Assembly (NCBI RefSeq): GCF_024139115.2
Contig: NC_085139.1
Span: 136,455,121 to 136,519,120 of the forward strand
Reading direction: 5' to 3'
DNA from: Armigeres subalbatus
Taxonomy: Eukaryota; Arthropoda; Insecta; Diptera; Culicidae
DNA: 64,000 bases
Shown: positions 55,581-64,000 of the stretch, one piece after another
Layout: each line of letters starts with the position of its first letter
How positions within the stretch are numbered: position 1 is the stretch's first letter
The notes under the pieces: generated by a model
Databases searched by the model: none
Seen by the model: the letters and a program-made list of their open reading frames with translations, nothing else
Told to the model about the DNA's origin: nothing
Position numbers and translations under genes: made by a program

Positions 55581-57377
55581 ACTCAAACTCAGTTTTTGAT
55601 CGTAGAAAAAGCAATCATACTCCAAAATTAATGCAATGTATATTAATTGACTCGATTGTAGTCAATTAATTTCATCTTTCTGACGTTCTATTTTTGATTT
55701 GCTTGTTGTTTTGTCTTTTCTGATGAACGAAAAAGTGTGATCATAGCTCGATTTTTAATGCACACATGCCTAATAACTTTCGACGCACAGAATATACGAT
55801 GCTATGTATATCATCAGGCATCAGTCACTTTTATCTTGCTCCACTCGAAAATCGATCAGAACACAACAAAATATCACTCTCAAGCGAACATGGAAGCGTA
55901 AAGATGGAGAATGATTGTACGCCGAAAATGAGGAAAATTGAATAGTAAGACAGATTGAATCATCAACAGCACGACGTGCATGTTCCCGGGCACGTCTTTC
56001 AACCAACGTCATCGTCAGCTTCGAATAGTTGATTGCTTAGCTTCGGGGAACAGACATTCTTTCCAGTGTCTCATCATCACTGTTTTTCCATTGTGCGTAG
56101 TGTGTGTTTGAGCGATCACAAAGCCTGACCGAGATTTCAATTTGCATAAGCCAAGTACTAATCAGTACATTACCTACGAAAGTGAAAGTTTTCGCCCTCC
56201 AGAGAAGTAGAAGTGTGAAGAAAAGCTTCTGTTAAGTTGTTGCTCCCTGTGAGGTGAGGTTAGACAGACATCATTCCTGTGAAATGAAATTTCCTCTTGA
56301 ATGAACGGAAAGTATGGACCAAAGAGGAATTGATTTCGAGGCAAAGCCTCTCGAAGACGATTCATTCAAGCTAAACAAATCATCCTTAGATTAAAGATCC
56401 CAGTGTAGATGTATCCATATAAAAATGTTCATAAGATGATTCAGATTGCCAAAACCAACATCGCGGACACATTTATTTAGAAGCATTGTCATTTCTAAAA
56501 GTTTTGTTTTCTTCTACGATTCGTAAACATAATGATTTGCTATGTTTTCAAAACAAATTTTCTTTTTTCATGTAGCTGCTCGCGTTGTAACAACTCCCCA
56601 ACTTTAAAGCATCCACAGAGCTCCAAACTGACATTATGTGAATTTAATGCAATCCCCCCTAGATAAATGTTCCAACACGGATTGATGGATCCCAACTAAA
56701 TAAATTCTAAATAAATTACACTGATTGCCACGTGCTAATTGCTGAATAGTGTTGGACGTCAAACGTGAAGCCAGTCAGTAGTATCTAGTCCGTTGTGTGT
56801 CTTGTGAGCGGCACAACCCCCTAACAACACTAGGTGTAGGGATGGCTATTGGTGAATGATGTTTGCCACTCTCTACAATGGATGCGACCAAACAGCTGCC
56901 AGTAGTCGTAAGGTCCGTTGTTTGCTGCTAAGCTTGCAAATCGCATTAGATGCGAAAATATTTACATTCTAGCGAGGGATAAACCAGAATATGTGTGAAT
57001 GGCCTTGTCTAGAAGCCGGCTGATGAGCAGGATGGAGGATTAGAAAGTGGTAGATTTGTTTTAGAAATTCAAGTGCTATTTATTTATTTATTCATTCATG
57101 GTGTTACATGTTATACATTTAGTTAATAAGTTCATGTGTATCGTAGCGTTCGTTGTTAGCAGTAATGCAATAATTTGTTCAAAGTGTGAGTAATGTTACG
57201 CCAATAGTTTATTGTTGGCTGATGCTTATTAGAGCGATTTATATGTGGATATATTTATGTTTATATTTGGAACCTGGAACAAGTTTAACAATATATTGTT
57301 GAATAAAAGGTGTTGGGTTATTCATCCCAGGACCAGTAGTTCCTGCCCCCTCTTGGTTATTCAATTTATCAGTGGGT
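55581..57377. other. Long stretch without recognised genes
   Basis: Frames are short on both strands (longest about 63 codons at 55821-56012 and 56174-56365, minus). Composition is even and I see no internal repeats matching the rest of the window, so this is one of the better candidates for single-copy intronic or intergenic host DNA. A CATTTATTTATTTATTCATT stretch lies near 57078. Confidence 0.4.
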
Positions 57378-57385
57378 ATAAAACG

Positions 57386-57635
57386 CTGAGGTATGCTGAG
57401 GGTGGCTGGGTTCGATTCCCGGTGCCGGTCTAGGCAATTTTCGGATTGGAAATTGTCTCGACTTCCCTGGGCATAAAAGTATCATCGTGTTAGCCTCATG
57501 ATTTACGAATGCAAAATGGTAACTTGGCTTAGAAACCTCGCAGTTAATAACTGTGGAAGTGCTTAATGAACACTAAGCTGCGAGGCGGCTCTGTCCCAGT
57601 GCGGGGATGTAATGCCAATAAGAAGAAGAAGAAGA
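57386..57635 (+). mobile_element. Feilai-type SINE, 5'-truncated
   Basis: It starts just before ATGCTGAGGGTGGCTGGG, lacking the A box, and keeps the B box GGTTCGATTCC, the body and a (GAA)n tail. ATAAAACG at 57378-57385 and 57636-57643 is the target duplication. Confidence 0.9.
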
Positions 57636-57673
57636 ATAAAACGTTATCGATCTTGAGTTTGAGTCCTCCATTC

Positions 57674-58061
57674 TAGGAATGGGCGTTTTTCGGAAAAATA
57701 TCGATACTGTCGAATCGATGTTTTTATTGTCGAAATATCGATGCCGAAAAATATCGGCGTTGAAACATCGATATTCCGATATATCGATACGTCCGAAAAT
57801 TTAAAAGCACGAGCAAAAAAAAAGAAGCTAAAGATAACCCATTTCAGATCATCACAATCACACATAAAGTTTAACAGGTTATGCCCCTAATGTTAATGTG
57901 CTATATTTTTAGTTTTGATTTATCACGGATAATGTCTCGGAATTTGAAAAAATCGAAATGAAGGGTCAAAAATCGAACATAAAAAAATCGATAAAAAATA
58001 TCGATTAATCGGAGCGAAAATATCGATTCCCGATATATCGTATCGGTATCGCCCATTACTA
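57674..58061. mobile_element. 388-bp hAT-type MITE with 8-bp TSD
   Basis: TAGGAATGGGCG at the left and inverted TAGTAATGGGCG at the right form the ends. CTCCATTC is duplicated at 57666-57673 and 58062-58069. The 8-bp duplication and TA-G-start ends fit hAT. The interior is crowded with ATCGAT/TATCGATA motifs and has no coding frame. Confidence 0.88.
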
Positions 58062-58084
58062 CTCCATTCAACCATGTATTGCAC

Positions 58085-59030
58085 CCAGGATCAATAACGT
58101 TGAACAGCCGATTTATATTGTATTTTCTCCATCCAGTCTTCATTGTTTATTACTAGGGAGTTTATACTGAAGCCTTTTAGAATGCTAAGATGACCCTCAA
58201 GGTCACCTCCAAAGAGGTTTTCGGATCTTCTGATCCTCGAAGCGCACTTTTGCTGAGCTTCTAATTTTACAATTTGATGTAGAGGAAGCATGTACACTGT
58301 ACAGCAAATCATTTAGTGCATTTAATGGTGTACTACTCATTGCACCTGTAATTGAGATGGTCGCTAATCGTTGAAATTTTTCGAACTTCATTTTTCGAAC
58401 TTCATCAGTTTTTCTTCCGTCTTTGGCCAGCAGCCCAACGAAACATAGATAATTCTTTGTCTTACTATTGCTGAATATATCCAATGGATCATTTTCGGCG
58501 TAAGCCTCCATTGCCTTCCAAAAGTTCGTTTACCAACCCATAGAGGATTTATAGCTTTATTAATAGCGTGTTCTAAATCCTTGTTCCAATTAGGTTTGCT
58601 ATCAAGAACTACGCCAAGGTATTTGACTGTATTTGAAAGTCCCAAGCGAGTACCTTTCAATATCATGTTGTTTAGTGGGAATTTACACCTATGCGTAAAA
58701 GGCAGAATAGTGGTTCAGAAGGATTAACACTCAATCATTCGGGGCCTTTCACAAATTACGTAACGTTTTAGGGGGAGGGAGCGGTCAGGTCGAGCGTTAC
58801 GATCCATGTAAAAAAAATAAACCTTCCATACTACAAGTATTACGAGGGGGAAGATGGGGGTACAAAATAATCAAATTAAGCGTAACGTATTTTTTAAAGA
58901 ACGCTTCTCAATCGCACCACGTGAAGACATACTTTGAAGCAGTTTGTTGGTGATAAAATCATTATATTTTCCTGGTACTATTATGACAATATCGTCAGCG
59001 AATCCAATTACTTCGAAGGTATACTAATGA
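58085..59030 (-). pseudogene. LOA-like LINE RT C-terminal half, broken
   Basis: On the minus strand, GFADDIVIIVPGKYNDF near 58950-59010 is the catalytic RT motif. After an inserted MITE (58740-58910), VKYLGVVLDSKPNWNKDLEH and KMIHWIYSAIVRQRIIYVSL follow (58388-58666). KFQRLATISITGAMSSTPLN (58203-58511) lies in another frame. The sequence then drifts out near 58085. The style is that of LOA/I-group elements; clade uncertain. Frameshifts and the MITE make it inactive. Confidence 0.78.
58740..58910. mobile_element. MITE of the ACAAAntACGTnA family inside the LINE
   Basis: GGGGCCTTTCACAAATTACGTAACG starts it and AAGCGTAACGTATTTTTTAA lies near its right end. GGGGGAGGGAGCGGTC and TACGAGGGGGAAGATGGGGG match the layout of 35275-35443. 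It separates the FADD motif from the rest of the RT. Confidence 0.6.
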
Positions 59031-60870
59031 CGTGATACAATAATAAAACATTTATTCTCTTCACGTACAGAAATAATAACAAATGTAATTAAAAGCCTTC
59101 GTCGTCGTTTTCCAGTGTGCTATCCATTACCCATAATGCCAAAACATCTCCAGGGTGTCGACTCAAATTTGAAAATAAAATTCCCTGACTTTCCAGTAAT
59201 TTCTCTAAAAATTCCAGGTATGATTTTTTTTTTCAAATTCTTAAGCATATGGAAATCCCTGCATGTTTAAATCCTTGAAGACCAAACGAGTTCCTGAGTA
59301 ATTGGAAGCCTATTCACTTGTAGAAGCAGAACATTAAGGTTTTGTAATAAATGGTAGGTAATTCTGGTCGTTCACAAATATTCAAGTATGTGCTCCCGAA
59401 AGGTTATTATAATTCAGCATTACACACATCTCTCCAAAATTCGCTCCAAATAATGTTATAAATTTCCTGGTGCCCTCATCAACCTTCGGAAATTTTCACG
59501 GTTTCTTTAGAATCGCAATAGACCTCCACGGCTACTTTTTCAAATCGTTGAAGTTTTCATATTCTATCTGGAAATTTATGTGAAATCTTGTACCTATCTT
59601 ATCTTTTGACAAGACTTTTGACAAGGAACTCTTTCCAAACAATCGTGGGAGCTTCTAGAAATCTATTAAATTCCGTTAAAAAATGCTTACGGATTTGCGG
59701 GTATTATCGGGAATGCCAAAAATCCTTCTCTGAAGTATACTTACGGAATAAGAATGCTTATTCACTTTCTGTGGGGTGTATGGATTTCTGATAATCGTCA
59801 CTTACTGCTTGGAATCTTACAGATATTCAAGAATTCAATTCCCACAATCTCATTCAAACCCATTCAGCACTTACAATAAGTCCAGGAAAACATTATAACC
59901 ACTGCGATACTTTAAATATTTTGGTTTGAATATGCTCAGGTCCTTCGGAGAAGAAGTGGCATAGCTAGCCTCAAATGCAATGGAGAGCTACATCTATTCC
60001 ATTTATTTTATCGAGTTTTAGTTATTTCCCAAAACTTCCAAAGTGGATCAATTTTTTGGAATTACGGCATTGATTTTTTAGGCATTAGCATTAGCATTGT
60101 TACGGTGTAATTCGTAGATTGGACACTAGTGATACTCATGTTTTACTTTTGAGATCCTTATCTAGAATGCTATCAGAAATCAAGAAGGGGAGTGGTCCTT
60201 GATTCCAGTCTTAAACAAAAATAACAAAAGCATGAGAATTACTACTCCTGGCCACGCCCATCTTCACCGTAACTAGGGAGAGGAAGGAAGTGTTGATGTA
60301 GTACTTACTTAACGAGAGGCCACCGACTTAGCGACACCCTCATAAGTACCACGGAGTTGGATAATAAGGAAGGTATTCGTTGGGTCAGGATTTGCCTGTA
60401 GCTGACAATGTAACCGTGGTAGATCTTACCCCGTAACACACCACGTAAAGGTGTCTTGTTTTTTTTTTCAGAAAGTTCAATTACTATCAACTCGATGTTA
60501 GACTTTTTCAACAACTACAACAAGCGATGAAACTTCATAAGAAATATCCACTGGAATTTTTTGAAGAACTCGTGGAAAAAGGTTTGAAGATTCCTTGGCA
60601 TATTTTTTGTATGAATCCCTCCCCAAATACATTCTAATTTGAGTAAATACCATACAGTCTATTAAGTTTTATGAAGTAGAGTTTTTGAAAAAAAAACTAC
60701 TGAACATTTTTTTCTTTTTCAGGGAGAATTTTGAAGTAATTCGGAAAATTTCGAGAAAGAAATAATTATAATTATCTTCAGAAGATATTCCAAAGTACAC
60801 AGGATTCTGTTTCTAAACGATTTTTTTCGCTGGTAATTTTGATCTTGCGTCTTCAATTTGGCTCCAAAGT
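59031..60870. other. AT-rich sequence without recognised genes
   Basis: There are scattered GGAAATTTC/GAAATTCC-type degenerate repeats, and a segment 60250-60440 whose AACTAGGGAGAGGAAGGAAG resembles TAGGGAGAGGAAGTG near 15270 in the 3.48-kb insert. No coding frame beyond 70 codons. Confidence 0.4.
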
Positions 60871-60875
60871 CTATG

Positions 60876-62120
60876 CTTTTTATTTATTTATCATCAGACT
60901 AAGGCCGGAGTGGCCTGTGCTGCACATAAAAGACTTCTCCATTCAGCTCGGTTCAAGGCTGCACTTCGCCAACCACGCAGTCTGCGGAGGGTCCGCAAGT
61001 CGTCCTCCACCTGATCGATCCACCTTGCCCGCTGTGCACCTCGCCTTCTTGTTCCCGTCGGATCGTTGTCGAGAACCATTTTCACCGGATTACTGTCCGA
61101 CATTCTGGCTACGTGCCCGGCCCACCGCAGTCTTCCGATTTTTGCGGTGTGAACGATGGATGGTTCTCCCAACAGCTGATGCAACTCGTGGTTCATTCGC
61201 CTCCTCCACGTACCGTCCGCCATCTGCACCCCACCATAGATGGTACGCAACACTTTCCTTTCGAAAACTCCCAGTGCGCGTTGGTCCTCCACGAGCATCG
61301 TCCAGGTCTCGTGTCCGTAGAGAACTACCGGTCTTATAAGCGTTTTGTAGATAGTCAGTTTGGTACGGCGGCGAACTCTATTCGATCGGAGCGTCTTGCG
61401 GAGTCCAAAGTACGTACGATTTCCAGCCACTATGCGTCTCCGAATTTCTCTGCTGGTATCGTTATCGGCGGTCACCAGTGAGCCCAAGTACACGAATTCT
61501 TCAACCACCTCGATTTCGTCACCACCGATAGAAACTCGTGGTGGGTGACTCACATTGACCTCTCTTGAGCCTCTTCCTATCATGTACTTCGTCTTCGACG
61601 TGTTGATGACTAGTCCAATCCGTTTAGCTTCGCTTTTCAGTCTGATGTAGGCTTCCTCCATCCTCTCAAAGTTACGTGCCATGATATCAATGTCGTCGGC
61701 GAAGCCAAATAACTGGACGGACTTCGTGAAAATCGTACCACTCATGTCAATCCCTGCCCTTCGTATTACTCCCTCCAAAGCGATGTTGAATAGCAGACAC
61801 GAAAGACCATCACCTTGCCGTAACCCTCTACGGGTTTCGAAGGGACTCGAGAATGCTCGAACTCGAACTACGCACATCACCCGATCCATCGTCGCCTTGA
61901 TCAACCGTATCAGTTTATCCGGAAATCCGTTTTCGTGCATTAGCTGCCATAGCTGGTCCCGATCGATTGTATCATATGCGGCTTTGAAGTCGATAAATAG
62001 ATGATGTGTGGGCACGTTGTATTCGCGGCATTTCTGCAATACCTGACGTATGGCGAACACCTGGTCTGTGGTAGAGCGTTCACCCATAAATCCCGCCTGG
62101 TACTGCCCCACGAACTCTCT
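60876..62120 (-). mobile_element. RTE-clade (JAM1-like) LINE, 5'-truncated, copy 2
   Basis: Minus-strand copy with the 3' tail TGATGATAAATAAATAAA at 60876-60897. It stops abruptly at about 62120, inside the RT, where the sequence leaves the match to copy 1 (after the AAGAGAGTTCGTGGGG position). This is the usual result of incomplete reverse transcription. No target duplication is clear. Confidence 0.9.
60894..62111 (-). CDS. RTE reverse transcriptase, open 405-codon partial ORF
   Basis: A single uninterrupted frame covers most of the RT and the complete C-terminal domain. Motifs in order: QYQAGFMGERSTTDQVFAIR (residues 3-22), HLFIDFKAAYDTIDR (about 41-55), GLRQGDGLSCLLFNIALEGV, the catalytic FGFADDIDIM (about 137-146), EFVYLGSLVTADNDTSREIR, KLTIYKTLIRPVVLYGHETW, IGRLRWAGHVARMSDSN and a TPALV end just before the 3' tail. 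It lacks the endonuclease and the first RT motifs, so it is not autonomous despite being open. The absence of stops shows it is younger than copy 1, which has a 32-bp deletion. Confidence 0.9.
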   Translation of the reverse strand: MGQYQAGFMGERSTTDQVFAIRQVLQKCREYNVPTHHLFIDFKAAYDTIDRDQLWQLMHENGFPDKLIRLIKATMDRVMCVVRVRAFSSPFETRRGLRQGDGLSCLLFNIALEGVIRRAGIDMSGTIFTKSVQLFGFADDIDIMARNFERMEEAYIRLKSEAKRIGLVINTSKTKYMIGRGSREVNVSHPPRVSIGGDEIEVVEEFVYLGSLVTADNDTSREIRRRIVAGNRTYFGLRKTLRSNRVRRRTKLTIYKTLIRPVVLYGHETWTMLVEDQRALGVFERKVLRTIYGGVQMADGTWRRRMNHELHQLLGEPSIVHTAKIGRLRWAGHVARMSDSNPVKMVLDNDPTGTRRRGAQRARWIDQVEDDLRTLRRLRGWRSAALNRAEWRSLLCAAQATPALV

Positions 62121-62384
62121 TCACCCAACCAGAGATTGCAACATTTTATTGCGATCTCGCATTAGTTTCGCCTACAGTTTGCCATAATTTGCGACATATG
62201 CACAGACTGTATTGAGCAAACGGCAGACCCTTGCATTAGGTCTCCGGTCATGAGAAAATAAAAACTGGTTATGTGTTAGTGTCTACATTGAATCTAATTT
62301 TACACTCCCCCATCGGGGAATGAAATGCTGTATACTTGACAACCTCCGCAACCATACAAAAAAATTCGGTCGTAGACGGGAATT
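62121..62384. other. Spacer left of the tRNA-like sequence
   Basis: No feature recognised. Confidence 0.4.
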
Positions 62385-62458
62385 GAACCCGAGACCCTAA
62401 ACACTTAGCATATCTAAACTGACGCGCTAACCATCTGGACTATTTACCAGTTGAGGAA
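62385..62458 (-). tRNA. tRNA-like sequence (pseudogene or SINE head)
   Basis: On the minus strand, TGGTTAGCGCG is a good A box and GGGTTCAATTCCC a good B box, with T stem CGGG/CCCG. The anticodon region (TTTAGATATGCTAAGTG) is too long and irregular for a normal tRNA, and the acceptor does not pair. It is probably a tRNA-derived repeat. Confidence 0.4.
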
Positions 62459-63609
62459 CGATGCGACCAAAGGCAATCATAATTCACGTTTCATGCTATG
62501 CGGATGTGACAAGTGGAAGGGTAACAGGAATAGCAATGAGTGATACGAGTGGAATAAGCACCATGCATATTTGTGTCCTTTTCCATTATCAAGCTAAATG
62601 GAATCGGGAAGATTGTGTGGGTTAAAGTTATATTGCTGTACGCGATTCATATACTTGTTCTATGAGGAGCCAACGAGGTTCGTTTGGATGTATTGATCGA
62701 AACCAAATAAAGCGACTTAATGCAATGAGCTGTATTAACAAGTATAACTGTTAGATATCAAATTCATTGGAGATAACTCTTTCCGTCAAACGTACTCGAG
62801 TTCCTCTTTCGGTAAATGCACTCTCCCAGGAAGTAAAAAAGGATCGCTTACCTTTGCCTGCTGTATACACACCACTGCCACAACTACCGATGTGACGCCT
62901 TGCTCCACACTCACACAGCTATCTGCAGCCGTTGCCGACGGTCGTACCCACCAATGACACGACTATCAGCGGTTGAGATGCCGACAGCCTGTGTCCTCCA
63001 CTGACACAGCTACCAGCGCACACAAAAAACTGTAGAAGGATGCTTGCCCAGTCGACCACGATGGCAGTGAATGCTCCAGGGGTAAGGACGGAATATCAGA
63101 AGGTACCATAAAATTACTAATTAACTCTTTGCCCTTTACCCCTGAGCACTGCAATTGACAAAGGCCCACGATGATGACACCACACCTGTTTGCACGGATG
63201 TGTAGGAACAAGTTCCAACACGCTTCACCTCAGACAACTCGTTCGCCGATCGGATGTACTGGTCGCCTTGTTGACCAAATCGATTTCCAATCCTCTTCCT
63301 CTTGATGAAAACACTACACCTTCTAGGATTTAAATGTTTATTCACACCGAAATTCGATACAAAACTGATGAACAACATAGAAATGACATTTTCTTATATA
63401 ACAAAAAATATGACAACGGCTGCCAAACATCGGTTTCCGAGGCCACGCCCCTATTACTTTTGACATCAAAGCAGCATCGCCATCCCTTTCATTGCGCTCG
63501 TTGCGTAGACAGGCGAAGCCAGGGCCAGTCCACTACTGTTGCTTGGTGACAGCAGTCGCTCGCTCTTCTGCACGCGCTCGTCGCGTACATGCTCCGCCAG
63601 TTGGAATAT
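62459..63609. other. Sequence to the right, probably including a BEL/Pao 3' LTR
   Basis: 62459-62950 shows no features. Between about 63000 and 63560 the sequence lies directly 3' (minus strand) of a BEL/Pao pol end and is GC-richer, so part of it is expected to be the 3' LTR. I could not fix its ends because the 5' LTR is outside the window. The short open frames here are not credible genes. Confidence 0.35.
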
Positions 63610-63619
63610 TATTCCAAAA

Positions 63620-64000
63620 CCGTTGTAGAATCCTCGTTGTCCGCGATGGGTAGGGGCGCCAGCTTTCGAATCGAGCGTCGATAAACGCCGGTTGTGGTTT
63701 TCACGTCGGCAACTCGATTCACTTCATCCCTCCCGGGTAGAGTGCAACGATTTGACCCATCTTCCACGACTGAACTGGTAGATTGTCCTCCATCAGTAGC
63801 ACAATGGTACCCATTTTCACATTTTGTTCACTTTTTGTCCATTTTGCCCTTGTTTGAAGTGTTGTTAGATAGTTGCGCGACCACTTTGACCAGAACATGT
63901 CACGTAGGTGGTTCAAGTATTGATGACGAGACAAACGATTTACTGATATGTTAGTGCACGATGGCTTCAAAATCGGCTCCAGTGGTCTCCCAAGCATTAA
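63620..64000 (-). pseudogene. BEL/Pao retrotransposon pol, C-terminal end
   Basis: The minus frame from the window edge reads NRLSRHQYLNHLRDMFWSKW, SRNYLTTLQTRAKW, NVKMGTIVLLMEDNLPVQSW and KMGQIVALYPGG. This is the conserved post-integrase domain of BEL/Pao polyproteins, which carries the WKLGR-V...HPG signature. A frame change then leads to RVADVKTTTGVYRRSIRKLA and PLPIADNEDSTTVLE with a stop near 63620. The integrase core and all upstream domains lie beyond 64000. The frameshift after ALYPGG suggests that this copy is defective. Confidence 0.85.

Overview
The window looks like heterochromatic or large-intron DNA from a culicine mosquito, most likely Aedes. The reasons are three copies of a Feilai-type tRNA-derived SINE, RTE (JAM1-like) and Jockey (Juan-like) LINEs, decayed R1-type and other LINE copies, the end of a BEL/Pao retrotransposon, many TA-flanked MITEs, and several satellite families. 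I found no intact host gene. The only host-gene hints are three weak exon candidates (1-217, 23575-23701 and 53402-53453, all on the minus strand) and two unassigned ORF regions. Family names come from motif recognition, not a search.

Region 1 (1-20.6 kb). A decayed minus-strand R1-type LINE (about 2.1-4.03 kb) is split by one 16.2-kb insertion (4029-20245). A 10-bp direct repeat CCTATTCAGG flanks the insertion, and the LINE resumes at 20246-20610. Both ends of the insertion carry short arrays of a CATTTGGCATAA motif in inverted orientation. Inside, in nested order, are a 167-bp satellite with GT-rich heads (4.2-8.2 kb), a 51-52-bp minisatellite (8.57-9.2 kb, resuming at 9.785 and 19.89 kb), a tRNA-Val-like SINE, a degenerate repeat of roughly 295 bp with two MITEs, a truncated copy of a GGC-ended hAT-like element, an RTE LINE, and a Juan-like LINE. 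The Juan-like LINE is itself split by a 3.48-kb ORF-less LINE-like insert with a 24-bp duplication.

Region 2 (20.6-35.6 kb). This holds sparse AT-rich DNA, a 503-bp foldback element with an 11-bp duplication, and a 153-bp satellite. The satellite is on the minus strand at 25.2-26.25 kb and on the plus strand at 27.6-32.46 kb. The plus array has 32 units in exact register, with a 9-unit (1377-bp) higher-order repeat and a visible unequal-exchange product.

Region 3 (34.9-45 kb). A diverged form of the same satellite is the target for two large elements: a 4.05-kb hAT-like element with an 8-bp duplication (35584-39632) and a 4.9-kb piggyBac-like element (39679-44579). The second element carries two further satellites, of 131 bp and 143 bp.

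Region 4 (45-64 kb). This holds a broken BED-finger hAT transposase gene (45630-47836, interrupted by a MITE), a pyrimidine-rich tract, an endonuclease-RT LINE remnant, diverged satellite, two Feilai SINEs, MITEs with clear duplications, an LOA-like LINE remnant, an RTE LINE with an open 405-codon RT frame (60876-62120), and the BEL/Pao pol end at the right edge.

The most notable feature is that several different DNA-transposon-like elements each contain or interrupt tandem arrays, so the region records how transposons and satellites are built into one another.
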